A stretch of 37,139 nucleotides of DNA from Alicyclobacillus sp. (GTDB lineage: Bacteria > Bacillota > Bacilli > Alicyclobacillales > Alicyclobacillaceae): NCBI RefSeq assembly GCF_023511815.1, contig NZ_JAIMAV010000021.1, positions 1-37,139 on the forward strand. The letters run 5' to 3'. Numbering within the stretch: position 1 is the stretch's first letter; every line of letters begins with the position of its first letter. A model generated the notes under the pieces. The model searched no databases. It had not been told where the DNA came from and worked only from the letters and a program-made list of their open reading frames with translations. Below are positions 1-8,546 of this stretch, piece after piece. A program made the position numbers and the translations under genes.

Positions 1-849
1 ATGCCGCCGGAGGTGATTGAACAGGCGCGCCACCACCTGCGGACGGACGATGTCCGGGTGGAGGATATGATTGCCCAACTGGAGACGGCCCGCCGCGAGG
101 CGGAACGGCTGCGCCAGGACGCGGAACAGGAGCGCCGGGCGGCGGTGGCGGAGCGTGAGCGGTTGGCCCGGGAGCGGGAGGCGTTCGAACAGTCCCTCGA
201 GAAGGCCCGGGAGGCCGCCTTACGGGAGGCGCGGGAAGTCATCGCAAGGGCCCGGTCGGAGGCGGAACGGGTCATCCGCGAGCTGCGCCAGCGCCAACGG
301 GCCGCCGCGGTCAAGGATCACGAGTTGGTGGAGCTGCGCAAGGCCCTGGAGGACGCCCTGCCGGAGACGCGGCCGAAGGTGCGCCGCAGGGCCGAGGGTG
401 CGCGCCGGCCCAAGGTCGGCAGCACCGTGCGCGTGTTGACGGTGGGCCAGAAGGGCGAGGTGGTGGAGGTCTCCCCCGACGGACGGGAGGTGACCGTTCA
501 GCTGGGGATGTTGCGGATGAAGGTCGCGGCCGACGAGGTCGAGGTGGTCGCGGGTGGCCAGGCACCGGCGGACCCCGTCCGGTCCGTGAGGCGATCGGTG
601 CAGACGGTCCCGCTGCAGCTCGACATCCGGGGGCACACCGTGGAGGAGGCCCTGCCGCCGGTCGACCGATACCTGGATCAGGCCGTGCTCAGCGGCCTCG
701 CCCGGGTGACCATCATCCACGGCAAGGGCACGGGGGCGCTGCGCAACGGCATCCGCAGGCATCTGTCGAAGCACCCCCACGTCGCATCCTGGGCGCCGGG
801 CGGCCCCGGGGAGGGCGGCGACGGGGCCACCGTGGTTGAACTGAAATGA
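1..849 (+). CDS. mutS2: Endonuclease MutS2, C-terminal part (5' end outside window)
   Basis: This is the last 282 residues of MutS2, a MutS-like ATPase with a C-terminal nuclease domain, linked in the family to control of recombination and rescue of collided ribosomes. The visible order is the end of the ATPase domain (MPPEVIEQAR is the usual junction), a long charged coiled coil (about residues 20-115 of the fragment, rich in Glu, Arg and Ala), a KOW-like beta segment (about 138-182), and a Smr domain (about 203-282) with LDIRGH at 207-212 and HGKGTGALR at 240-248. The ATG at base 1 is not a real start, because the upstream MutS core domains are missing. The stop codon lies inside the first copy of a 37-bp direct repeat. 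The gene converges on the penicillin-binding protein gene. Confidence 0.95.
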   Translation: MPPEVIEQARHHLRTDDVRVEDMIAQLETARREAERLRQDAEQERRAAVAERERLAREREAFEQSLEKAREAALREAREVIARARSEAERVIRELRQRQRAAAVKDHELVELRKALEDALPETRPKVRRRAEGARRPKVGSTVRVLTVGQKGEVVEVSPDGREVTVQLGMLRMKVAADEVEVVAGGQAPADPVRSVRRSVQTVPLQLDIRGHTVEEALPPVDRYLDQAVLSGLARVTIIHGKGTGALRNGIRRHLSKHPHVASWAPGGPGEGGDGATVVELK

Positions 850-936
850 GGGAGGGCGATGCGCCCACGCCGAACAGCGGAGGCGTCGGATACGTCGGCG
901 CCACCGTGGTTGAATTGAAATGAGGGAGGGCGATGC
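826..936. repeat. 37-bp direct repeat, two copies, at the mutS2 stop
   Basis: Copy 1 is 826-862 and copy 2 is 900-936. They differ at one base (C841 against T915) and start 74 bp apart. Copy 1 encodes the last residues of MutS2 (ATVVELK) and its stop; copy 2 repeats the same codons and stop in non-coding DNA. The right part of copy 2 forms the left arm of the terminator; copy 1 carries the same arm without its partner. This looks like a short duplication of the gene end. Confidence 0.9.
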
Positions 937-950
937 CCTCCCTCTATTTT
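922..950. terminator. Bidirectional intrinsic terminator between mutS2 and the pbp gene
   Basis: A perfect 10-bp stem (GAGGGAGGGC at 922-931, GCCCTCCCTC at 935-944) closes a three-base loop. TATTTT follows on the plus strand. On the minus strand the hairpin is followed by a weaker ATTTCAATT tract. The position between two converging genes fits termination in both directions. Confidence 0.8.
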
Positions 951-982
951 CAGTCGGCTGCCGGGCCGGCGCGCGATTGCCC

Positions 983-3922
983 TCAGGTGCGGTTGCCCTC
1001 GGGAAGTCCGCCCGGCCACAGCAGATCCGGAAGCGCGGTGCTGTTGCCGCCATCCGTGCCGTGCTTGCCGTGGCCGTGCCCGGGCTTGACGGAGCCGTCG
1101 GTGGTGTTGCCGGTCCCAGTGCCGCCTCCGGTGCCCCCCGCGCCGCCGGTCCCGCCGGTCGCGTTGCCTGTCGACCCATCGCCGGACGATCCGGTGGTGT
1201 TGCCCGTCCCCTCCCCCGGGGCGCTGGCCGGAACGACGACGGGCACCGGCTGCGACGGCGGAGAGATGCCGCTGGCCGACATGGCGTACACCTGGTAATA
1301 CACGGTGCCTCCCGCCGGGGGCAGATGGGTGTCGGTGAACGCGGTGCCGGAGATGGGGCCGGCGATGCTGACGTACGGTCCGCCCGGCGCGTCTGCGCGC
1401 CAGACGGTGTACCCGGTGGCACCGGGCACCGCGCTCCACTGGATCCGCACCCCTGTCGGGGTGAGGGCCGCCTGCACCTGAGCCGGGGCGGGCAGCGGCG
1501 GTTGAACCGTCGCCTGGCCGGAGGGCGTCAGCACCTGGCCGCCGCGCGGATCGGCCTCGGTCGGCAGGTACTCGGCGCTGTCCGGGGTGACGGTGCCCGG
1601 CGGGACCGGTTCCGGCGGGATGATGAAGATGCCCGTCCGGATCTCACCGGGCGGTGTGTTGGTCGTCGCCAGATAACGCTTGCCGTTGACCACCGTGTAC
1701 AGCGCCTGAACGTGCGCGGTGCAAGGGCTGGCCGGCTCCGTGCCCTGGATGAACAGCTCTGTGTACACGTCCCCGTCCTGTTTGCACAGGTCGGTCGGCA
1801 GCATCCCCGACTTCTTGCACACCGCCAGGCTGACGATGCCGGGCGGCTGCGGGAACGGCGCCTTCGGCGGGTCCGCCTTCAGGATGGGATCCATGATCTT
1901 ATTCCACACCGTGAACTTCAGGTTGTACACATTGCGGTCAATCACCTGATGGTGGTTGTACCCCATCCAGATGCCGAGGGTGTATTTCTGCGTGTATCCG
2001 ATGAACCAACCGTCGCGCAGATCGTCCGTTGTCCCCGTCTTGCCCGCGATGTAATCGCCCGGGAAGTGCGCGCCGACGGCCTGCGCCGTCCCGCCCGGGG
2101 CGTACACGACATCGTGGAGGATGTCGGTCATCACGTACGCGGTCTGCGGCGAGAACACCTTGGTCGCCGTGGGCTGGAACTGGTAGAGCGGGTTGCCGTC
2201 GCGATCGACAATCTTGCTGATCAGGTACGGGTGGCGCCACACTCCCTGATTTGGAAAAACGGTATAGGCGCTGGTCATCTGCTGGACCGTCAGCCCGTTG
2301 GTCAGACCCCCGATGGCCGAGGCGAGATTCTGCAGATCGCCCGGTGCCAGGGTCGGCCGGCCATTGAGCGTCTTCGCGTCGGGCGAGATGCCCATCTTCT
2401 GCAGATAGCTCGATCCGATGGATCGGCTGTACCGGTCGTACACCTTGATGGCGGGGACGTTGTACGACGAGGTCAGCGCCTGCCGCACGGTGACGACGCC
2501 GTGCCACTCTCCGTCGTCGTCCTGCGGTGACCACGGCCCGTCCGACCCGGGATACGTCACCGGGGCGTCCAGGATGGGCGTGGCGGCGGTGATCCGGTGC
2601 TGGTCGATGGCCGGGCCATAGTCCAACAGCGGCTTGATGGAAGAGCCCGGCTGGCGCGGAATGATGGTGTGGTCCACGCTGTCCCGGTTGTAATCCCGCC
2701 CGCCGCCGACGGCCAGGATGCCGCCGGTCTCGTTGTCGATGAGCGTGACGCCCGCCTCGTACAGGTCGACGACCGGTTTGCCGTTTTGGGTGATGACCCG
2801 GTTGCGCTCATCCTTGGCGACCTGGTTGGTGTTGCCGAACAGTTTGTCGTCCGATAGCACGCCCTCCACCTGGTTTTGCAACTTCAGGTCGATGGACGTG
2901 TAGATCTTGTACCCGGCGGTCGGCAGCGCCTTCAGCGCGTCCTCCTCCGAGGCGTAGCGGCCCGACTGGACCAGATACTGCGCCACCAGCGGCCGGATCT
3001 CGTCAATCATCAGGTACGGGTGCTGGGCGTAGGCGCTCGTCTTGGGTTCGGGTTGAATGTCCTTTTTGATGTCGTAACGCAGCGCCGCCTGATACTGCGC
3101 CTCGTCGATCATCCCGTTGGCCCGCATCTGTTCGAGGATATAGTGTTGCCGGGAGATGGTGTTGTCCAGGTGATCGTACGGAGAGAACAGGCTGGCGTTG
3201 TTCGGGATGGCGGCCAGCAGCGCGGCCTCGGGCAGATTCAGATCCTTCGGGTCCTTGTGGAACAGAATCTGAGCGGCCGCCTTCACGCCGTACACCGGGT
3301 TGGAGCCCATCTGCCCCATGTACACCCAGTTCATGTAGTCCGTCAGGATCTCGTCCTTGGTCAACATATGATTGACCTCCAGGGCGAGGGCGATCTCCTG
3401 AATCTTCCGTTTCAAGGTGCGTTGCTGATCCGGGAATAAGGCCAGTTTGACCGTCTGTTGCGTGATGGTGCTGGCGCCGCTCTCAATCTGGTGATGCAGC
3501 ACGTCCTGCACGAAGGCGCGCGCCATCGCCATCGGGTTGATCCCGATGTTCTTGTAAAAGGTCTTGTCCTCGGCGGCGATGAAGGCGTTGACCAGGTTCT
3601 TCGAGACCTGGTTCACCGAGGTGATGGGCTCCCGGTCGCCCTCCGCCGTGAATCGCCCAATCACCTGACCGTGCACATCGTACACGACGGTGGGTTGGCT
3701 GAGATTGGTGAAGGTCTGCGGACTGATGGCGGGCAGCCCCTTGAGCATGGACGCGGCGTACCCGACTGCCGCGCCCGCCCCCGTCACCAGGAATGCCCCG
3801 AGCGCAGACGCCGCCACGGCCAGGCCACGCCACACCCAGCGGCGCGCTTCCCGTTTGGCGGCCCGCTCCCGCTGCCGCTCGGCCGGACGGCGCCCGGACG
3901 GTGGTCTGGTTGGATTGGCCAT
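983..3922 (-). CDS. Class A penicillin-binding protein (bifunctional transglycosylase/transpeptidase) with FN3 domain
   Basis: A 979-residue PonA-like enzyme that polymerises and cross-links peptidoglycan outside the membrane. A basic N-terminus is followed by one membrane anchor (about 33-57). The GT51 transglycosylase domain has the catalytic Glu in EDKTFY (E118) and ESGASTITQQ at 147-156. The transpeptidase domain has SSIK (nucleophile S427), SYN (486-488) and KTGT (628-631). A fibronectin type III domain (about 810-897) and a disordered Gly/Thr/Ser/Asn tail, with a His-Gly patch, end the protein. The ATG has an AGGAG-like site about 13 bases upstream, rather far. A good minus-strand promoter lies at 3952-3960, back to back with that of tyrS. 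Both catalytic domains look intact. The exact paralogue (ponA, pbpF or pbpG type) cannot be settled here; the FN3 plus Gly-rich tail favours the ponA type. Confidence 0.95.
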   Translation of the reverse strand: MANPTRPPSGRRPAERQRERAAKREARRWVWRGLAVAASALGAFLVTGAGAAVGYAASMLKGLPAISPQTFTNLSQPTVVYDVHGQVIGRFTAEGDREPITSVNQVSKNLVNAFIAAEDKTFYKNIGINPMAMARAFVQDVLHHQIESGASTITQQTVKLALFPDQQRTLKRKIQEIALALEVNHMLTKDEILTDYMNWVYMGQMGSNPVYGVKAAAQILFHKDPKDLNLPEAALLAAIPNNASLFSPYDHLDNTISRQHYILEQMRANGMIDEAQYQAALRYDIKKDIQPEPKTSAYAQHPYLMIDEIRPLVAQYLVQSGRYASEEDALKALPTAGYKIYTSIDLKLQNQVEGVLSDDKLFGNTNQVAKDERNRVITQNGKPVVDLYEAGVTLIDNETGGILAVGGGRDYNRDSVDHTIIPRQPGSSIKPLLDYGPAIDQHRITAATPILDAPVTYPGSDGPWSPQDDDGEWHGVVTVRQALTSSYNVPAIKVYDRYSRSIGSSYLQKMGISPDAKTLNGRPTLAPGDLQNLASAIGGLTNGLTVQQMTSAYTVFPNQGVWRHPYLISKIVDRDGNPLYQFQPTATKVFSPQTAYVMTDILHDVVYAPGGTAQAVGAHFPGDYIAGKTGTTDDLRDGWFIGYTQKYTLGIWMGYNHHQVIDRNVYNLKFTVWNKIMDPILKADPPKAPFPQPPGIVSLAVCKKSGMLPTDLCKQDGDVYTELFIQGTEPASPCTAHVQALYTVVNGKRYLATTNTPPGEIRTGIFIIPPEPVPPGTVTPDSAEYLPTEADPRGGQVLTPSGQATVQPPLPAPAQVQAALTPTGVRIQWSAVPGATGYTVWRADAPGGPYVSIAGPISGTAFTDTHLPPAGGTVYYQVYAMSASGISPPSQPVPVVVPASAPGEGTGNTTGSSGDGSTGNATGGTGGAGGTGGGTGTGNTTDGSVKPGHGHGKHGTDGGNSTALPDLLWPGGLPEGNRT

Positions 3923-3951
3923 CCTGCGTTCACTCTCCTCTCGTTGGACCG

Positions 3952-3960
3952 ATTATACCA
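3952..3960 (-). promoter_or_regulatory. Extended -10 promoter for the penicillin-binding protein gene
   Basis: On the minus strand the sequence reads TGTGGTATAAT: a perfect -10 hexamer (3952-3957) preceded by the TGn extension. No clear -35 is seen, which is usual for extended -10 promoters. It is about 30 bp upstream of the ATG and 30-60 bp from the divergent tyrS promoter. Confidence 0.65.
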
Positions 3961-3989
3961 CAGGGTTGGAAACGCTCCGCGGGACGGCG

Positions 3990-4019
3990 TTGACACCCCC
4001 TTGGCGGCTCTGCTATACT
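3990..4019 (+). promoter_or_regulatory. Vegetative promoter of the tyrS T-box transcript
   Basis: TTGACA (3990-3995), an 18-bp spacer and TATACT (4014-4019), with TG one base before the -10. This is a near-consensus sigma-A promoter. Transcription would begin at about 4026, just ahead of the T-box leader. Confidence 0.85.
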
Positions 4020-4039
4020 GACCCCCAAATCAGACGGGA

Positions 4040-4300
4040 CGCCGGCGCGGCCCCTCCCGGACGGGACGGGCCGGCGGCGAGCCGAGGAACGGGTTGCAGT
4101 ACGCGCGCACGGGCCGTCTCAGAGAACCGGTGGACGGTGCGAACCGGTCGTCCGGCGTGCGGAAGTACGCCCCGGGAGGCGTGGCGGCGCCAGTCGCCAC
4201 CGGTGGCTCCGTTATCGCCGCAGAGTGGCCGCAGGTTGCGGCAAGCAGGGTGGTACCGCGAGCGACACGCCTCGTCCCCGCATGGGGAGGGGGCGTTTTT
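4040..4300 (+). promoter_or_regulatory. T-box riboswitch leader, tyrosine-specific, with terminator
   Basis: The T-box core AGGGTGGTACCGCG is at 4247-4260. Its TGGT can pair with the ACCA end of an uncharged tRNA with discriminator A, as bacterial tRNA-Tyr has. The terminator follows: a 12-bp stem with one mismatch (4268-4279 against 4284-4295) and TTTTT at 4296-4300. In stem I, AGTA (4098-4101) and GAAGTACG (4163-4169) face each other across a helix formed by GCAC (4107-4110) and GTGC (4157-4160). That is the layout of a specifier loop, and the TAC at 4166-4168 is a Tyr codon. Uncharged tRNA-Tyr should favour the antiterminator and switch tyrS on. The exact 5' end is estimated. Confidence 0.93.
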
Positions 4301-4327
4301 CATTTCGACGAGAAAGGGTGTTCCGGT

Positions 4328-5596
4328 GTGACAGAGGACCGCGCAATCCGTACGCCAGACGGCGAATCCATCGAATTGACCGCCGAGCAAAAACGGGAGG
4401 TCGACCGGCAGCTGGAGGTGATTCAGCGCGGTACGGCGGAGATTGTCCCCGTCGAGGATCTGGTTCACAAGCTCCGGAGATCCGTCGCCACGGGTCAGCC
4501 GCTGCGGCTCAAGCTCGGCATGGACCCCTCCTCCCCGGACATCCACCTGGGCCACACGGTCGTTCTGCAGAAGATCCGCCAGCTGCAGGACCTGGGCCAT
4601 TGCTGCCACCTGGTCATCGGGGATTTCACGGGCCGCATCGGGGACCCGACCGGGAAATCCGAGACAAGGCGCCAGCTGACCGCCGAAGAGGTCAACGAGA
4701 ACGCGCGGACCTACGTGTCCCAGGTGTTGAAGGTGCTGCGCCCGGATCGAACCGAGATTGTGCGCAACGCCGATTGGCTCGCCCCGTTGACGTTTTCGGA
4801 CGTGGTTCGCCTCGCTTCCACTTTAACGGTCGCGCGGATGCTCGAACGGGAGGATTTTCAGAAGCGATTCCAGGAGAACCGGCCGATTCACATCCACGAG
4901 TTTTTCTATCCTCTCATGCAGGCGTACGATTCGGTGCACCTGCACACGGACATTGAGTTCGGGGGCACCGATCAGAAGTTCAACCTCCTGATGGGCCGGA
5001 CCCTGCAGCGCGAGTTCGGCCAGGAGCCGCAGGTGGCGGTGATGATGCCGATCCTCGAGGGGCTGGACGGGGTGCAGAAGATGTCCAAGAGCCTCGGGAA
5101 CTACATCGGGATCGACGAGCCGCCCCGCGAGATGTGGGGGAAAGTGATGTCCATACCGGACGACCTGATGCCGAAGTACTACGAACTGCTCTCCGGGGTC
5201 TCGGTGGAGGAGTTGCGCCGGATTCAGGCGGGGCTGAAGGACGGCAGCCTGCACCCGAGAGACGCCAAGATGCGCCTGGCGCGCGAGTTGGTCACGCGCT
5301 TTCTCGGCGCGGACGCGGCCGCGGAGGCGGAGGCCAACTGGAAGGCGGTGTTTCAACAGGGCGGGCTCCCCGAGGACATCCCGGAGGTGCGGGTGACGCC
5401 CGGTCCGCAGTGGGCGGTCAAGGCGTTGGTGGACCTGGGCCTGGCCGCGAGCAACAGCGAGGCGCGGCGCGCCATCGAACAGGGCGGGGTGCGCGTCGAC
5501 GGCGAGCGCCTGACGGATGTGCAGGCCAACATCGACCTGCGGGATGGCCTCGTCGTGCAGGTCGGAAAACGCCGGTTCGTCCGCTGTCGGGTGTGA
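4328..5596 (+). CDS. tyrS: Tyrosine--tRNA ligase (TyrZ-like type)
   Basis: This class I synthetase activates tyrosine with ATP and charges tRNA-Tyr in the cytosol. The 422 residues match the family length. The HIGH-type motif is HLGH (73-76, in PDIHLGHTV) and KMSKS is at 251-255. GDFTGRIGDPTGKS is typical of the branch that holds B. subtilis TyrZ rather than TyrS. A C-terminal S4 RNA-binding domain spans about 355-420. I chose the GTG at 4328 because AAAGGGTG lies 8 bases upstream and the reading frame further up runs through the T-box terminator. Expression is controlled by the T-box leader. The gene name follows function; the sequence type is closer to tyrZ. Confidence 0.96.
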   Translation: MTEDRAIRTPDGESIELTAEQKREVDRQLEVIQRGTAEIVPVEDLVHKLRRSVATGQPLRLKLGMDPSSPDIHLGHTVVLQKIRQLQDLGHCCHLVIGDFTGRIGDPTGKSETRRQLTAEEVNENARTYVSQVLKVLRPDRTEIVRNADWLAPLTFSDVVRLASTLTVARMLEREDFQKRFQENRPIHIHEFFYPLMQAYDSVHLHTDIEFGGTDQKFNLLMGRTLQREFGQEPQVAVMMPILEGLDGVQKMSKSLGNYIGIDEPPREMWGKVMSIPDDLMPKYYELLSGVSVEELRRIQAGLKDGSLHPRDAKMRLARELVTRFLGADAAAEAEANWKAVFQQGGLPEDIPEVRVTPGPQWAVKALVDLGLAASNSEARRAIEQGGVRVDGERLTDVQANIDLRDGLVVQVGKRRFVRCRV

Positions 5597-5610
5597 CCCG
5601 GGGACCGGGC

Positions 5611-5706
5611 GGCCGAGTATCTTGGGCTGGTCAGGCGCAACCGGTCGCGAACCGGCCGGCCGCATACCTTGGGCTGAGTAGGCGAATCCGGTCGCGAACC
5701 GGCCGG
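5611..5706. repeat. Two-copy tandem repeat, 47-bp period, downstream of tyrS
   Basis: Unit 1 starts at 5611 and unit 2 at 5658; each is 49 bp with a 2-bp overlap, and they match at about 41 of 49 bases. Both contain CTTGGGCTG and end with the identical segment CCGGTCGCGAACCGGCCGG. That segment includes CCGGT-CGCGA-ACCGG, which can form a small hairpin. No coding capacity is apparent. Its role is unknown. Confidence 0.8.
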
Positions 5707-5747
5707 CGTGTCCCCTGATGGGCGCGCACCGGTTTGCGGCTCGTCTC

Positions 5748-5790
5748 AATCCCCCCTTTGCCGCGTATACATCGGCGAGGGGGGATTTCT
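5748..5790 (+). terminator. Terminator-like hairpin whose right arm carries the yunB ribosome binding site
   Basis: AATCCCCCCT (5748-5757) pairs with AGGGGGGATT (5778-5787), with an inner GCCG/CGGC helix (5760-5763 with 5773-5776). TTTCTTTG follows. It could end the tyrS transcript. The right arm GAGGGGGGA is also the only good Shine-Dalgarno sequence for the TTG start at 5791, so when folded the hairpin would hide that site. Confidence 0.65.
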
Positions 5791-6495
5791 TTGTCCAGCC
5801 GGACGTTTCGGCCGATGCGCCGGCGCCTCGGCGGCCGGCCCCGCGGCCGCGGGTCCGGGCGGCGTTGGGGCTTCGCCGCGGGGGGGCTTCTGGCCCTCGC
5901 CGGCGCCTGGATGGCGGTGGAGTGGAAACTGCGCCCGGCCTTGGCCGCGGCGGCGCAGGCGGTGGCGGTGCGCGCCGCGACCGAGGCGCTCAACGCGGCG
6001 GTGACGGAGGAGATGGTCGCGGGCAACGGGGTCTCGCGCGTGCTGGTCGTGGATGAACGCGACGACCACGGGGTCCGGGTGGCGCACTTCGACTTCACCG
6101 AGGTCGCCCGCGTCCAGACGGAGGCGACCGAACGGGCCGAGGGGCACCTGCGGGCCCTGTCGTCCGAGACGTTGCGTCTGCCCGTCGCCCAGGCGGTCGG
6201 GGGGCTCGTCCTGACGAATGTCGGCCTGACCCTCCCGGTGCGCGTGTACATGATGGGCACGGCGCACACCTCCGTGTCGGCGGAGGTGCGATCGGTCGGT
6301 GTCAACCAGACCGTCCACACCCTGTATCTCGATCTCGCCGCCGACGTGCAGGCGGTCGCTCCCCTGGTGACGGCGCCGGCGCACGTCAAGACCCGGGTCC
6401 TGCTCGCCTACATCGTCCTCAACGGCGATGTGCCCGGCTCCTACTGGGGGGCGTCCGGCGGCGGGGGAGCGGTGCAACCCGCCCCGGCCCGCTGA
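5791..6495 (+). CDS. yunB: YunB-like sporulation protein
   Basis: A 234-residue protein with an Arg-rich N-terminus, one membrane segment (about 26-45) and a soluble domain outside it. The order of features matches B. subtilis YunB, a mother-cell (sigma-E) sporulation protein of unknown biochemical role. They are N-terminal anchor, long helix, a TLPVRVYMMG strand (compare IPVRFNLIG), VNQTVHTLYLDLAADVQ, and a VPGSYWGASGGGG ending (compare VPQFYNGSGGSG). The TTG at 5791 is chosen because GAGGGGGGA is 5 bases upstream. ATG 5815 is the alternative and has no good binding site. The similarity is recalled, not computed. Confidence 0.8.
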   Translation: MSSRTFRPMRRRLGGRPRGRGSGRRWGFAAGGLLALAGAWMAVEWKLRPALAAAAQAVAVRAATEALNAAVTEEMVAGNGVSRVLVVDERDDHGVRVAHFDFTEVARVQTEATERAEGHLRALSSETLRLPVAQAVGGLVLTNVGLTLPVRVYMMGTAHTSVSAEVRSVGVNQTVHTLYLDLAADVQAVAPLVTAPAHVKTRVLLAYIVLNGDVPGSYWGASGGGGAVQPAPAR

Positions 6496-6599
6496 TCCAG
6501 AACCCGTCGGCGAACATGGCCGATCCCCCCGACGCGCCGATGCCGCGCGCCTTCCCTCTGTGACCACGCGTTGCCATCATCAGAGGAGATCTGGTCGCC

Positions 6600-8453
6600 A
6601 TGGTCGAATATACCGGGGGACATTCGACACATGGGCAGGTGGCAGACATGGAGGAAGGGCAGAAAGAACACACCCGCGCGTCCACGGAATCCGGCGGTTC
6701 GTCCGCCGGGCGGGGGATTTGGGCGCGGTGGCGGGACTGGTTGCCGGATTTCATCTCCATCCGGTGGAAGGTGGGCGGCGCCTTCATCGCGGTGCTCGCG
6801 CTGTTGGTCGTGATCGGCACCATCAGCGTCGTGCGCCTCACCCAGATGCAGAGCGAGGTGCAGACCTTGACGGACCACGACCTGAAGGTGGTCCAACAGG
6901 CGAGCCAGCTGATGTCGGACGTCGAGGACATGGACACGGGCATGCTCGCCTATCTGGCGACGGGCAACGACACGTTGCTCGCGCAGACGTACGAAGCTGC
7001 GAAACAGCGCTATCCGAAGGACATCGCCGATCTGCGCGGACTGTTGTCCTCGACCAGCGCGTCGCGCTCGTATCTGGAGAAGGCCGCGCCCGTCATCGAC
7101 GACTGGGTCAAGGTCGCCGACGAACTCATCAACATGCGCCGGACGGGACACGGGGAGCAGGCGAACAACGCCATGGCCTCCGGCAACAGCCGGGTGATGG
7201 TGCAGACGATTCACGACAACATCCAGAACCTCATCGCGCGCAACCAGAACAACGCCGCGCAGCGGGCGGCGACGCTGCACCGGATGGTGACACAGACCGA
7301 GATCCTGATCATCGTGATCACGCTGCTCGCGGTCGCCATCGCCGCGGTCATCGGGACCGGGGCGTCGCTTGGCACGCCGCGCAACCTGCGCAAGGTGATC
7401 CGCGTGCTCGAGGACATCGCGTCGGCGGGCGGCGACCTGCGCCGGCGGATTGAGGGGGTCACCAGCCGGGACGAGGTGCAACAGCTGGCGGAGACGACCA
7501 ACCGGGTGCTGGAGAGCATCGGATCGTTGGTGCGGCAGGTGGCCGGGGCGTCGGAATCGGTCGCGGCGAGCGCACAGGAGCTGACGGCCTCCACCGACGA
7601 GACCGCGCGGGCGGTCGGCGGCATTGCCGAGACGGCGAGCGAGTTCGCCGCCATCGCGGACAAGGCGACGCAGGCGTTGGGGCAGATGCAGGGCGCGCTC
7701 AGCGAGACCAAGCGCCACACGGACGAGGTGGCCGAACGGGTGGACCGTGTGGCCCAGGCGATGCAGGCGGTGGTCGGTTCGACGAACCGCGGCCAGTCCT
7801 CCATCGAAGAGGCGCGGCGGACCATGGGGGCGGTGGAGGCGGCGGCCGTGTCCACCCGAGATCAGATTCAGCGGCTCGCCGATTCGGCGCAGCAGATCTC
7901 GAAGATCTCCGGCGCCATCCGCGGCATCGCCGACCAGACCAATCTGCTCGCCCTCAACGCGGCTATCGAGGCGGCGCGCGCCGGTGAGGCCGGGCGCGGG
8001 TTTGCCGTGGTGGCGCAGGAGGTGCGCAAGCTGGCCGAACAGAGCCGGGAGGCCACCCGGGAGATTGCGCGGATCATCCAGGAACATCAGAATCTCACCG
8101 AGCAGGTGGCGCAATCGATGCAGGCCGGCGTCGATGCCGTGCAGAAGGGCGTGCGGGTGACGGAGGAGACCACCGAGGCGTTCGGCGAGATCGCCCGTTC
8201 CGTGGAGGTCGTCGCGCCGGCGACCGAGGACATCCTCGCGCGCATTCGCGAACAGACCCGGCTGACCGGCGAGTCGCTGGCGGCGGTGGCGTCCGTCGCC
8301 GAGTACATGGAGCAGGTGGCGGCGGGATCGCAGGAGAATGCGGCGAGCACCGAGGAGAGCCTGGCGACGGTGGAGGAGATTGCGGCCTCCGCGCAGGAGT
8401 TGGCGCGCCTGGCGCAGCAACTGCAGGACATGGTGGGAAGTTTTCAAATCTAA
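6600..8453 (+). CDS. Methyl-accepting chemotaxis protein with CHASE3-type sensor
   Basis: A 617-residue chemoreceptor that passes an outside signal to CheA/CheW. A charged N-terminal extension of about 50 residues precedes TM1 (about 58-80). The all-helical outer domain (about 82-230) resembles CHASE3 and holds [17 protein letters not shown]2 (about 233-254), HAMP (about 255-308) and a long coiled-coil signalling domain follow. The conserved hairpin tip [20 protein letters not shown] is at about 443-462. The ATG at 6600 has AGAGGAG 11 bases upstream; ATG 6648 is an alternative that would shorten the unusual N-terminal extension. No che genes lie nearby, so this is an orphan receptor followed by its own terminator. 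The ligand is unknown. Confidence 0.93.
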   Translation: MVEYTGGHSTHGQVADMEEGQKEHTRASTESGGSSAGRGIWARWRDWLPDFISIRWKVGGAFIAVLALLVVIGTISVVRLTQMQSEVQTLTDHDLKVVQQASQLMSDVEDMDTGMLAYLATGNDTLLAQTYEAAKQRYPKDIADLRGLLSSTSASRSYLEKAAPVIDDWVKVADELINMRRTGHGEQANNAMASGNSRVMVQTIHDNIQNLIARNQNNAAQRAATLHRMVTQTEILIIVITLLAVAIAAVIGTGASLGTPRNLRKVIRVLEDIASAGGDLRRRIEGVTSRDEVQQLAETTNRVLESIGSLVRQVAGASESVAASAQELTASTDETARAVGGIAETASEFAAIADKATQALGQMQGALSETKRHTDEVAERVDRVAQAMQAVVGSTNRGQSSIEEARRTMGAVEAAAVSTRDQIQRLADSAQQISKISGAIRGIADQTNLLALNAAIEAARAGEAGRGFAVVAQEVRKLAEQSREATREIARIIQEHQNLTEQVAQSMQAGVDAVQKGVRVTEETTEAFGEIARSVEVVAPATEDILARIREQTRLTGESLAAVASVAEYMEQVAAGSQENAASTEESLATVEEIAASAQELARLAQQLQDMVGSFQI

Positions 8454-8517
8454 TCCAACACGCAGTGGCCGTCGAAGGCCCGGATCGCGAGGGGATGCCG
8501 GGAGAAGGCGGGCATGG

Positions 8518-8546
8518 GGCCGCACCGAACGAGGTGCGGCCTTTTT
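8518..8546 (+). terminator. Intrinsic terminator after the chemoreceptor gene
   Basis: A perfect 9-bp stem (GGCCGCACC at 8518-8526, GGTGCGGCC at 8533-8541) with a six-base loop is followed by TTTTT (8542-8546). Confidence 0.92.

Noticed and set aside
920-2530. 536-codon open frame antisense to the penicillin-binding protein gene
   Set aside because: It mirrors a gene with intact catalytic motifs, has no recognisable domains, and is an expected by-product of high G+C third positions.
4094-4327. N-terminal extension of tyrS
   Set aside because: It is the T-box leader, including its terminator, read as codons. The family length is met from GTG 4328.
5597-5747. CRISPR-like array
   Set aside because: Only two imperfect units lie directly head to tail with no spacers, and no cas genes are near.
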